A stretch of 26,393 bases of DNA from Chara braunii (GCA_003427395.1 BFEA01000444.1:1155268-1181660); one strand, 5' to 3'. Shown: positions 10,081 through 19,252, counted from the stretch's first letter. Notes: generated by a model not told the origin, from the sequence alone. A program made the numbers and translations.

Positions 10081-10460
10081 GCCTTTAAAGCCATACTACT
10101 GCGAGGACAACAGTTAGATAATAGAGTCTTTTAAGGTTATCTGACCCAATACCCTTGGTCTTTGAAAGATTCTAGATAACCTCAGGTTACTGTCAGTGAA
10201 ATACTTCTCCTTTCACTTTCTAGGGCGACTTTTCTCACAAGTTGTCACTGACTGTCGCCTTACTTGTACCACCTATTCGCTCCTAGTACCTATTCCGTTC
10301 TATAAATCCTCAAGTGGTTTATACGCTATGACCACCCTTGCGTACTCCCCACTCAGAATCCTTGGTCAAATTATATCCCGGTAAGCAGATTAGAGTTGTC
10401 GTTTTGCCTAGATCATCGACTTACCGAGTTCGTTCACTGAGGACCTCGACTAGGAAGCGA

Positions 10461-10480
10461 GATCCCCGACAACGGCGCCA
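10461..10480 (-). promoter_or_regulatory. Primer-binding site complementary to tRNA-Asp 3' end
   Basis: The minus strand reads TGGCGCCGTTGTCGGGGATC. The complement of the plant tRNA-Asp 3' end including CCA is the same except for one base (C at position 12), a 19 of 20 match. This is the site where tRNA would prime minus-strand DNA synthesis in an LTR retrotransposon. It is separated by two bases (10481-10482) from a sequence ending in ACA on the minus strand, as expected at an LTR/PBS junction. Confidence 0.75.
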
Positions 10481-10482
10481 CC

Positions 10483-10900
10483 TGTCGCGCGTGTCGGTCC
10501 CACACCCAGACGAAAAGTAAATTTTGGGTCGGACCTCACGGTCGTGTCACGCAGAAGTTTTTTCGTCACCCCAACGAAAACACCACTCCGACCGTGCGAG
10601 CGTGCTATACCTCTCGCGACTCCCTACGACAGGTTAGGGATTCCGCGAGGTACAACATACCTCCACCTGCGGGAGCTATCACCATCTTTTAGGTGGGCGT
10701 ATCCCTGCTGAGTTACTGACCCACGTGCGAAGGATTTTACATGCAATCGCAGAGGTAAGTCAACTGAGGGCGTTTTCTCGATCGCCGTAGCATAGGCATA
10801 CGCGCGGTAGAAAGCCTTAAGACTGACCCGTATATCGTACCCCGATGTGCTAACTTTCCCGGACCGACTATCTAATCAGGTCGACCTTTCCGGACATAGT
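10483..10900 (-). mobile_element. LTR (3' edge defined at 10483; far end not determined)
   Basis: Immediately beyond the PBS and a two-base spacer, the plus strand starts TGTCGCGCG, so the minus-strand LTR would end CGCGCGACA, consistent with the TG...CA rule. The sequence to ~10900 is relatively GC-rich and non-coding. I found no second copy in the window and could not locate the other boundary or a target-site duplication; the end given is arbitrary. Confidence 0.4.
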
Positions 10901-11992
10901 TAACTAGGACAATGACTCTATGTCCCCTTTTGTTGACCTTATGAGAAAAGCCAGAGTCAAGTTCCTTTGTAATCTCCCATTCTCAAAAGAATCCTAGACA
11001 AATGACTTCCTAAGCTCCGACTAGCTTACGATCTCATTTACAGATATATGTATAAGTATGTATGTAATTCAGGGGAGTTGAATGAGCGGTGGGCCTCACT
11101 TTCACAATTGTTGTGTTCCGTGTCCGAATATCTCAGACGATCCCAAATTCAGAAGACAGTTCAATGTCCAACACCTGTGCAGATGCAAGAAATCACATAC
11201 ATGCATACAGATGCATACACAGAATGCGCTACAAGCGTCAACCTTTAACCCATTCATAGCAAGTCCCTCACGCCCCAAAACCTTGACAACAACATTCCTT
11301 CCTAATCTTTACTCCTTTTACCCAGTCCTTCACATTTTCAAAGACCTCTGAGTGTGATTTGGACACTTCAGGCATAGATACATGAGGAAGATTTATCCGT
11401 TTTCTTTTTAGGTCTTGTCTTAGGCGTGGGTATCAAGCCATGTGGAAGTTGAGTCGGAGTTCTACCGACCTGTTATCCAATGATAACAAAATTTGCAGTT
11501 CCTTACGGATTTCTTCCGTAGTCCTCTCCCAGAGTGGTGAACCTGTAGACCTAGCACAGTCCAAAAGAATCTCCGCTGTTGGGATCTAGAAAATTTATTC
11601 CAGACTTGTGACCAAGAGTTTGATGTTCACCGTCGTCCGACCGCTTAACTTCTACTGTCATCTAACAGTCGATCCACTGCCTGGTTGGTCTAGGCAACGG
11701 AGAGAATTCATTCTCAGTCTCTTCATCCCAGCATTTCTACTTAGTTTTCTTTTTCAAAGGTTAATCACAAGCAATACCATCCATTTCCATTCAGAGAAGA
11801 ATCACATGATAAAGATCAAATCAAATTTTCAAAGGGTGATAAATCTCTCTGGGTTAAGATCTCATTTATCCTTCCTTACTGGAATCAGCGAGTTAGTAAT
11901 GGACTGAATCAATTATATGGACGCAGATATCCGGTGATAGATCGATCAGGATACACTTAAACTTTTGCTAGTTATTAGGCTTTGAGAGTAGA
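10901..11992. other. No recognisable gene
   Basis: Only short unrelated open frames; nothing domain-like on either strand. It may include the rest of the LTR. Confidence 0.45.
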
Positions 11993-12825
11993 TGGTGGCA
12001 AGGCAAGCTTCTCGGAGCCTTTCTCCTCTTATCACACTAGTTATTATTATTATTATTATGGTGATAAGGCAGACTTCTCGGAGCCTCGCTCACTCTTATC
12101 ACCTAGTACGTATATTATTATGGGATAAGGCAGGCTTCTTATAGCCTCGCCCACTCTTATCACCTAGTATATAGTATTACGGTGGTAAAGCAGGCTTCCC
12201 GGAGCCTCGCTCCTCTTACTACCTAGTATATAGTATTACAGTGGTAAGGCAGGCTTCTCGGAGCCTCGCTCCGCTTACCACCTAGTATATATGTTATTAT
12301 AGCGATAAGGCAGACTTCTGAGAGCCTCGCTCACTCTTATCGCCTACTATATAGTATTACGGTGGTAAGGCAGACTTCTCGGAGCCTCGCTCCTCTTAGC
12401 ATCTAATATATATTGTTAATATGACGATAAGGCAGACTTCTTAGTGTCTCGCTCCTCTTATCGCCTAGTATTATAGTATTATGGTGATAAGGCAGGCTTC
12501 TCGGAGCCTCGCTCCTCTTACCACCTAATATATATTGTTAATNNNNNNNNNNNNNNNNNNNNNNNNNNNNNNNNNNNNNNNNNNNNNNNNNNNNNNNNNN
12601 NNNNNNNNNNNNNNNNNNNNNNNNNNNNNNNNNNNNNNNNNNNNNNNNNNNNNNNNNNNNNNNNNAGCCTCGCTCCTCTTATCGCCTAGTATTATAGTAT
12701 TATGGTGTTAAGGCAGGTTTCTCAGAGCCTCTCTCCTCTTACCACCTAATACATATTGTTAATATGGCGATAAGGCAGGCTTCTTAGAGCCTCGCTCCTC
12801 TTATCGCCTAGTGTATAGTATCAAT
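11993..12825 (+). repeat. ~60-bp tandem array of hairpin-forming units
   Basis: Units begin near 12060, 12122, 12181, 12240, 12301, 12361, 12422 and 12482, then (after an N gap) 12704 and 12766, with a partial first unit at 11993. Each has a left arm such as GGTGATAAG, a middle with GGAGC-CTC-GCTCC, and a right arm such as CTTATCACC, followed by an AT-rich linker (CTAGTATATAGTATTA type, or (TTA)n after the first unit). The arms are complementary over 8-9 bases, and the GGAGC/GCTCC block forms an inner stem. Arm variants change together in several units (see findings). Function unknown; it is not a CRISPR array because the units have no unique spacers. Confidence 0.9.
12543..12665. other. Assembly gap (123 N) inside the 60-bp array
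   Basis: Run of N. The arm positions on either side (12517 and 12678) are 161 bases apart, which is not a whole number of ~60.5-bp units, so the gap length is probably wrong. Confidence 0.95.
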
Positions 12826-13157
12826 GCTTGACGCTCAGTCCCAATCCAGGACCATCCAGAAGCGTTTAGGACCATGCAGGTAGGTCACACGGGACTTGCA
12901 CCTTATGTCTTAAATTCGTCCGCCTGATCCTTAGCTGAGTTAGTTTGAATCTTTTAGGAGTACGTGGGCATAGGTTAGCCATTAGGATAAGGTTGGTCGA
13001 GGCAGTCCATCATTTCAAAGTGGTCATATCACTCACAAGTTCGACAACACAGTCACGGTCCCCAACTTTTTATCTCATGGTCATGTGAGCTATAAGCGAG
13101 GGAAGATTGCCAAAAGTCTATCGCTCCCCTTGTCCATCACATCTCAAAAGAACATCC

Positions 13158-13200
13158 ACGTAGCGAGACAGTGACTCGACACTTATCGTTCTCGCTACGT
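13158..13200 (+). other. Perfect 11-bp inverted repeat, 21-base loop
   Basis: ACGTAGCGAGA (13158-13168) and TCTCGCTACGT (13190-13200). Could be a hairpin or a dyad binding site; no associated gene is recognised. Confidence 0.6.
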
Positions 13201-13362
13201 TTATCAACATCTATTAGACATTCTCAAACATATCATGCTTTCCTTCCCTTACTCAAGCATTATTGTTCGCCTTTCTGTCCTCGGGCTTAGCCGTGAAGGA
13301 TCCGTGACTCAACGTACTCTCTTTATTAATGTCGTCATTAAGTAATTACTAGAAGGTTATAG

Positions 13363-13388
13363 GCTTAGGGTTTAGGGGTTAGGGTTTA
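13363..13388 (+). repeat. Short interstitial telomere-like repeats
   Basis: Reads CTTAGGG, TTTAGGGG, TTAGGG, TTTAG in succession: plant-type TTTAGGG mixed with TTAGGG. About 3.5 degenerate units, so it could be chance or a relic of break repair. Confidence 0.45.
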
Positions 13389-13428
13389 GTCTTAAAGCGT
13401 GCGCGTACCTTTCGGTTCCCTGCCTCCA

Positions 13429-13452
13429 GAGTTCCGCCTGAACTCCGGCGGA
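13429..13452 (+). other. Two overlapping, mutually exclusive hairpins
   Basis: GAGTTC-CGCCT-GAACTC (13429-13445) and TCCGCC-TGAACTCC-GGCGGA (13433-13452) share bases, so only one can form at a time. They sit about 40 bases after the telomere-like motif. No gene context. Confidence 0.4.
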
Positions 13453-13815
13453 GCTCCCGTAATCGCCCTATCATTGGTCATATATAACTCATGCAATCGA
13501 TTGCTGGCTCTTAGAGTTAGCTGAGGTCAGGATTAACTCAATGGGGATCAGACACCAATCAATAAAGTCGAGGAGGCAGGTATCTGAGAGAACAAAACAA
13601 AGATAAGTACGAAGAAGGATGAAGGAGGTGGACACTTATCGCAAAAGGATAACGTCACCTCCCTCTCCAATGCCCTATGCTTTCTCTTCATCTCTGGCCT
13701 TGTATGATGTTTAATGATAGCAATAGTAACTAACAGAAGTAGCAGAAATAATCAAACAATAACAATTGATAATAATAAAATAATAAAATAAATGAAATAA
13801 CAATAATAATGGCAC

Positions 13816-13816
13816 A

Positions 13817-13888
<72 letters not shown>
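13816..13888 (+). repeat. (TAA)n microsatellite
   Basis: About 24 pure TAA/AAT trinucleotides preceded by a degenerate AATAA-rich lead-in from about 13740. Confidence 0.95.
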
Positions 13889-13890
<2 letters not shown>

Positions 13891-14440
13891 TAGTATCATA
13901 TGAATCGGATAAGGAAAAAAAACTGCCTTGTGTTGATGTTTCCCTTGTCAGAACTCTTCCCCTTCTCGCTCCTCTCTCATTTGTCCCCTTTTTCGGTCTT
14001 CCCTTTCTTTGCCAACCTCGTCACTCCGTCTTATCATAGCAAATGGCTCTCGGTTTCGGACTGGACAACCCGGCTGGAAGCTCACGGTTCCCCAAGCTAG
14101 CATGTATGCACACTTATTCTTCTTGCCTGCCTGCTTGCAAGCGGTGTGGGTGCATGCTTGCTATTTCGGCATGCCTGCCATAGCCCTAATAGTATCTCTT
14201 TGTCCGGTTGCGACTCACGCCATCTCATGCCTGCGCGTGGGCGTGGTGTCAATGCTGCGCTGCTAGTGGTCCGCAGCCACTTCGCAATGTGCCAGCCCCA
14301 TACTACATATGCCCAAGGCACAGAGCGTGGCCCGGATTGCGCTTCAATCAACTAGTTCGCAACAACTGTCTGAGATCCTTGTTAGAAAAATGCTGGAGCA
14401 AGGACCTTAAACAAACATTCAGGGTGTTCCAAAGTCGAGT
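13889..14440. other. No recognisable gene
   Basis: Several overlapping short open frames on both strands, none with a recognisable domain. Confidence 0.4.
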
Positions 14441-14925
14441 GTGTGTCACTATCCACTGTGACTGTGTCTGCTTGTATGTCATAGTGACTGCATTTTTCAC
14501 CGTGTATGTTTGTTTTCACTGTGCGTGTGCGCCAGTCACAGTGTGTGTCATAGTGTTTGTGTCACTGTGTCAGCGTGTGAGACACTGTGTATGTGTGTAT
14601 GTCATAGTGTTTGTGTGAGTCCCACTGTGTCTGCGTGACTGTGTGTCGCTGTGCACTGTGTGTCTGTGCACTTTGTTTTACTGTGTGTTTCACTATGCAC
14701 TGCGTGTCATCGTGTATGTATCACTGTGTCGTTGTGCACTTTGTGTCTGTTACTGTCTGTGTACACGCAACTGTCTGTGTGTGTCACAACACTTGCGTGT
14801 GTGTTTGTCTGTGTACACGCAGCTGTCTGTGTGTGTCACAGTAGTTGTGTGTCACTGTATATGTCCGTGCCACTGTGACTATGTGCGTCACAGTAGCTGT
14901 GTGTTATTGTATTTTATGTGTCTGT
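14440..14925 (+). repeat. Cryptic GTGTCACTG-rich repeat
   Basis: Nearly 500 bases of variations on GTGTGT and CACTGTG with short irregular periods. One longer repeat is visible: a block with ACACGCA, CTGTCTGTGTGTGTCACA at ~14762-14789 recurs at ~14814-14841, 52 bases later. It opens Cys/Val/His-rich frames in several phases, which are composition artefacts. Confidence 0.75.
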
Positions 14926-14926
14926 G

Positions 14927-14993
14927 CGTAAGCCATGCGGAAGCGCTGCTACAGCGTAAGCCATGCGGAAGCCATGCGGAAGCACTGCTCCAA
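14927..14993 (+). repeat. Short tandem repeat with AGCCATGCGGAAGC core
   Basis: The CGTAAGCCATGCGGAAGC block occurs at 14927 and 14955, and its CCATGCGGAAGC part a third time just after, each followed by a related (G/A)CTGCT sequence. Confidence 0.7.
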
Positions 14994-14999
14994 CGTACT

Positions 15000-15298
15000 G
15001 TGCGAGGTAGTCTGCAGCGCGCCCGAAGACGAAGTGGGCTTGAGGAGAGTTAGTGCAGCCATAACTGCTAGTGGCTAGTGTTAGTTGGCGACCATAGCTG
15101 CCGTAGTTAGGGATAGGTGTGTATGAGTGTGAGGCATCCAGGGTGCGAACAAAGTGTCGTTGGGTGCTATTGCGCTATAGCCATATGAAGTGAACACGTT
15201 CCTGGCTACCATATCTCTGAGTTTGAGTGGGGATTGTTGTCAGTCTGCTGCATGCCTGTTTGCATACATGTGAAGCGTGAAAGATACCGAGTCTGACT

Positions 15299-15299
<1 letters not shown>
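15000..15299. other. No recognisable gene; unique sequence ending in a TAA tail
   Basis: No coding signal. It ends directly in a (TAA)n run, like the downstream repeat copies, and might be an older relative of them. Confidence 0.35.

Positions 15300-15351
<52 letters not shown>
15300..15351 (+). repeat. (TAA)n microsatellite
   Basis: About 17 TAA units followed by degenerate ATAATAA/AATACTAATAA sequence. Confidence 0.95.
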
Positions 15352-15352
<1 letters not shown>

Positions 15353-15384
15353 GATAATAATAACAATAGTAATACTAATAATAA

Positions 15385-15763
15385 CTAGAATGAGTGATAA
15401 CGAACTTCAGAGATCAAGCCGCATCATACACATGAGACCAGATAACCGTGACTTTGAACCAAGGTAGGACTGCATCCCGAGTCACACCAAATGAGCAGCA
15501 CAGCAGAAGCTAAAAAAAATGACAATGTTTGGAATAGTCTCACCATTACCAACACAGAAACAATGTCAATGTCTTACCTGGCGCTAAACTACTGATAGTG
15601 GATCCTATCTAGCCTATTCTACACTCCCGCAGACGACGTCAACAACTTTTCTGAAGTGCGGCCAATGCCGCACGCATCAGTACCAGGTGAGTCCCTCGCT
15701 TCACTCACTACTTCGTTTTCTCTCATTCACAGATGCCATATGCACCCAGTCTACCGTGCAACC

Positions 15764-15811
<48 letters not shown>
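15385..15811 (+). repeat. TAA-tailed repeat, copy A
   Basis: The 5' part (TAACGAACTTCAG..., CCATTACC) matches copy C at about 16450-16620. The 3' part (TAGCCTATTCTAC through GTGCAA) matches copy B at about 16235-16378 and more loosely copy C. Conserved blocks are TGGCGCT, a GACGACG-CAACAAC segment, GTGCGGCCAATGCCGCAC, then GTGAGT...CACAG (15687-15732), then ATGCC, then a (TAA)n tail (15764-15811). The tail resembles the simple-repeat 3' ends of some non-LTR retroposons. Coding is uncertain. Confidence 0.6.
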
Positions 15812-15812
<1 letters not shown>

Positions 15813-15817
15813 GTAAC

Positions 15818-16377
15818 AAATGCACGGAAACTAAGCAAATAGTGAGATGACCATTTCAGAATACCGTCATACTGAAAGCCAGATAGTCACACTGTGTCCA
15901 GAGAGCAGCATTGCACCAATAATACACCAATGGAGGTTCGTAGTGCTTGAACCCGACATCCAGGAGAGCCCATCATCTCCATACCAATACGAGAGTTCAG
16001 TCCCTTTACTCTCCTACTTGGCGCTCAACGCCCAACCTACCCCTACACAACTATTACAGCCTACGAATTGACAATGCCACTGTTGACATCAGCGGCCACC
16101 CGAAGTACTCGAAGATATCGCCCAATCGCCAATACAAGGTAAGTGCCCTCACCTCGTCATCATCGTCATCACATGACCACCATCGGTATCCTTCCTGAGT
16201 CGACGTCCAGACTACAGTCGGAAGATCCTCACCTAACCTATTCTACATTGCCGAAGATGACGACAACAACTCTTCTAAAGTACAGTCAGTGCCGCACCCA
16301 TCAGCGCCAGGTAAGCCCCTCGTTTCACTCACTACCTCGATCCCCACAGATGCCACGTGTACCCCACCTACCGTGCA

Positions 16378-16435
<58 letters not shown>
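15818..16435 (+). repeat. TAA-tailed repeat, copy B (with an extra internal partial unit)
   Basis: The 3' ~150 bases match copy A closely, including the intron-like segment (16311-16349) and the (TAA)n tail (16379-16435). The 5' part is more diverged and appears to contain a second partial unit ending in AATACAAG|GTAAGT at 16139, also donor-like but without a clear acceptor. A short frame, ATGACGACAACAACTCTTCT onward, ends at the GT and would continue at ATGCCACG after removal of the segment, stopping in the TAA array. Confidence 0.55.
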
Positions 16436-16439
<4 letters not shown>

Positions 16440-16440
<1 letters not shown>

Positions 16441-16830
16441 TGCAAGATGAGCAATAACGAACTTCAGCAACCAAACAACATCGTATACACACAACAGATA
16501 GTCGTGATCTTGAACCAACAACAGAATTGCATCACGAGTTTCACCAAATAAGAGCACAGCAAAAACTCAAAAATTGAGAATGCTGGAATAGTCTCATCAT
16601 CATCAACGGAGAACCACTGTTGCTATCCTATCTGGCGCTCGACGACCAAACTACAGATGGCAGATCATATCTAGTCCTACATCTACAATGCCAAATGACG
16701 ACGACATCAATTATGCGGAAGTACTAGCAGATAGCGGCCAATGCCGCACGTTTCCCACAATAGGTATGTCTCTCTCCTCACTCACAACCTCGTTCGCCCA
16801 CACAGATGTCACTTGTACCCAAAAATCACT
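16440..16830 (+). repeat. Repeat copy C (no TAA tail)
   Basis: Matches copy A along its length (TAACGAACTTCAG; GGAATAGTCTCA; CTGGCGCTCGACG; GGCCAATGCCGCAC), then the intron-like segment GTATGT...CACAG (16764-16805) and ATGTCACTTGTACCC. The exon-like frame has a TAG, so it is not a simple intact coding copy. It passes into CT-rich low-complexity sequence instead of a TAA tail. Confidence 0.55.
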
Positions 16831-16839
16831 ATGCACTTT

Positions 16840-17105
16840 TTTCTTCTCTCTCTCTCACATACATTTTCCTTCCCTCTCCCTCTCCATCTCTCTCTCAGAG
16901 TCACATAACGGACAACTTGGCACAATCCCCACGTATGCACAGACGAAGAGAAGGGGGGATCAGACGAAGAAGAGGGGGTCAGATGAAGAAGAGGGGAAAT
17001 ATGAGAATGTCGTTAACTCCAAGTCTCCGATACAGGTCCCAAATAATCCCTCGTCCAATGTCTCAATCCAATGTCGAGTCTGAATCCAAATGTTGTCAAG
17101 TCCCA

Positions 17106-17115
<10 letters not shown>
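16840..17115. other. Low-complexity CT- and GA-rich sequence
   Basis: A CT-rich run at 16848-16900 and a GA-rich short tandem repeat at about 16941-16998 (ACGAAGA-GAGGGGG-TCAG units). No gene. Confidence 0.6.

Positions 17116-17186
<71 letters not shown>
17116..17186 (+). repeat. (CT)n microsatellite
   Basis: About 35 uninterrupted CT units. It forms the 5' boundary of repeat copy 2, as a shorter interrupted CT tract does for copy 1 at the window start. Confidence 0.95.
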
Positions 17187-17190
<4 letters not shown>

Positions 17191-17805
17191 GTGTATTGAG
17201 TTGGTAAGACTTCGACGGAACAGTTTGTCGCTGCCACTCATCTTCCCTCGTATGTTCATCTTCTTCCTCCCGACCGTGTGCCGTGACCTTTCCCTTTTCC
17301 CGCACGCGAACCCCTCTTTGTCTCTTCTCCCTCCTGCCCACTCATCTGTTTGTCTTCTCTCTCTCACCACTTTCCCCCCGACTGTTTGTGACCACCAACA
17401 ACTTCTCAGACTACTTGCTGCGCATTGCAGTTAAAGGCACAAGGACTTTTGCCGTAGTAGTGGCGAGGTGCATTTGCAAAAGTAAGGTAAAATAGTCAAG
17501 TGAGGTAATAATAACAATAAATAAAATTACAAAAACATAGTAAAATACTAGTAGCTTAAGACAATGTATACAAGCTATATTTCCGGTCCGATACAGTCAT
17601 GTTCGGGGGTGAGCTGTGTTCGGGAATTATTGGTGAGCTCCCGCATCACCTATCCGGCTTATCCCTCGTTGGGATGAGCTCTCCCTTTCTCATACACACA
17701 CACACATTCATGCACACGAATACACACACACTCACACACACACACACACAAACACTTGCACACATCTAATGTATATTTCCAGGTTGTAGCGTTAGATTCA
17801 TTTAC

Positions 17806-17836
17806 TTTAATTAATTAATTAATTAATTAATTAATT
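17806..17836 (+). repeat. (TTAA)n microsatellite
   Basis: About seven TTAA units at the site where copy 1 has TTTA units; flanks are conserved. Confidence 0.9.
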
Positions 17837-18317
17837 TATTATTTAATCACACTATCAATGGGAGTAGCGTTAGGCTATCCGTGGGGTAGGAGACTTACCC
17901 GTTTTCTCTCTCTCACTCCCTCGCTATCGCCATCGTCGCCGCCTCCGTCGTCGTCGTCATCGTCGTCGTCGTAATCGTCTGACTGCACGGTCAGGTAGGT
18001 GCCCTTCTCCTCCCCTTCTACTTCTTCTCCTACCTTTTTTTTTTTTTTTTTTTTTTTTTTTTCCTCCTCCTTCTTCTTCCTCTAAATGATATGGTTCCAC
18101 AAACTTTTCCACAACATCTCCAGTGTCAACCCGCCGAGATCACTGTGATCCAAACGCTTCACCCGACCATTTAATCGGTAAGGGCGACGACGGTGTGTAT
18201 AAAGGGCAGGGGAGTAATCAGCGTGAGCTGATTGACTCGCGCTTACTAGGCAATCCTCATTCAAGATCGATAATTACAACAATCTAGCCCGTCGTGATGA
18301 ACTTCTTCCCTCCTACC

Positions 18318-18382
18318 GCTTCTTCTTCCTCTTCTTCTTCTTCTTCTCCTTCTTCTTCTTCTTCTTCTTCTTCTTCTTCTTC
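18318..18382 (+). repeat. (CTT)n microsatellite (copy 2)
   Basis: CTT array with a single CTCCTT-type interruption; encodes polyserine on paper only. Confidence 0.85.
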
Positions 18383-18740
18383 TTTCACCTTGCGCGGCTA
18401 TCTCCCCTGGTCCCCGCGCGCTAACTCCACCTCCACTTCTCCCCGCGGCATCTCCTCTGCTCCCCGCGCCATCTCTTCTGCTCCCCATGCACCATCTCTA
18501 CCGCACTCTCTCATCCCCCGTTTTTCCTCTCTGGGCGACCATCCCCCTTCGTACGGTCTTCTTTCCTCCCGACTTTTTTTTCTCACCCCGCGCGATTCTT
18601 CCTTCCTCTTTTCCTCAATGTGCTCCTCCCATACCTCTCTGCGCTGGTTCTCCTCTGTCGTGCAACGCTCCTCCTTTCCGGTTGCACCCTCGCTCTTCCT
18701 GCTTGGTAACTTCCTCCCTCAAGGGCGCGAACCAGAATCA

Positions 18741-18913
18741 AGCCCTGTAGCACCTACCCTGGTAAGAATGAACCCGCCCGTGATTTGGTTGCGGATTCAT
18801 TGACTCGGAGGAGTCTCGTGAGGTACNAGCCCTGTAGCACCTACCCTGGTAAGAATGAACCCGCCCGTGATTTGGTTGCGGATTCATTTACTCGGAGGAG
18901 TCTCGTGAGGTAC
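18741..18913 (+). repeat. 86-bp direct duplication flanking a single N
   Basis: 18741-18826 and 18828-18913 are 86-base copies with one visible difference (TTGACTC versus TTTACTC), separated only by N at 18827. Copy 1 has one such block (from 1618) with an N at 1632. Probably an assembly join. Confidence 0.85.
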
Positions 18914-19046
18914 GAGATCGGAGTGATAATAATAATAAAAAAAAAAAAAAAAAAAAAAAACTAACTAAAACTAACAAATAAAAAAAAAAAAAAAAAAAAA
19001 AAACAGAATCTAACTACTAACTATTTGCACGTGCCAAGTGTCGTTC

Positions 19047-19065
19047 CCTCGTTTTTCAAACGAGG
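19047..19065 (+). other. Perfect hairpin, 8-bp stem and 3-base loop (copy 2)
   Basis: Identical to 1836-1854. Confidence 0.8.
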
Positions 19066-19180
19066 CTAAAAGTCAACTTACTAACACTAACTAATTTGGA
19101 TCTCGAGGTTGCAGGTTCGAGCCCTGACCAACTCAAACCGAGTGAAAACATTAAAGCTCCTCGTAAAAAGGAGTTAGCTC

Positions 19181-19252
19181 TGGGTTGGGCGGATTCGATC
19201 CCGGAGTCTGTCGCATGACAACCTGCACCTTAACCTACTGAGCTAGCTCCCA
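19181..19252 (-). ncRNA. tRNA-like / tRNA-derived segment (copy 2)
   Basis: Minus-strand A box TAGCTCAGTAGG (19245-19234) and B box ending at 19191, again 55 bases overall. Its acceptor arms TGGG and CCCA pair, slightly better than in copy 1, but D and anticodon stems are poor. The one A-box difference from copy 1 (TGG/TAG) keeps the consensus TRGCNNAGYNGG. Likely a SINE-like head or tRNA relic. Confidence 0.55.

Larger units (their letters stand above)
4540..10482 (-). mobile_element. Decayed LTR retrotransposon (gag-side remnants, minus strand)
   Basis: All supported coding remnants between 5.6 and 10.1 kb lie on the minus strand. They sit downstream (in that sense) of a 20-base primer-binding site for tRNA-Asp at 10461-10480. 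In order from the PBS there is a leader, a charged RG-rich fragment (about 10080-9772), an unidentified protein-like region (7638-7038), a gag-like capsid/nucleocapsid region (6777-5596), and a Lys/Glu-rich sequence full of stops (5595-4540). No protease, reverse transcriptase or integrase was recognised and no second LTR was seen, so the element is truncated or heavily rearranged. That all these pieces belong to one insertion is inferred from strand and order, not proven. Confidence 0.45.
12826..13815. other. No gene; short structured motifs only
   Basis: Non-coding by eye. It holds the 11-bp inverted repeat, the telomere-like motif and the overlapping hairpins listed separately, and an A/T-rich run leading into the TAA microsatellite. 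Confidence 0.5.

Noticed and set aside
11993-12825. CRISPR array
   Set aside because: Regular spacing, but the whole ~60-bp unit repeats with no unique spacers, in a eukaryote-like context.
14208-15053. Cys/Val/His-rich frames that look like Cys-rich secreted proteins
   Set aside because: They come from the GTGTCACTG cryptic repeat and are open in several phases at once.
16960-17370. RE-dipeptide / SL-dipeptide repeat frames
   Set aside because: Both strands of the pure CT tract at 17116-17186.
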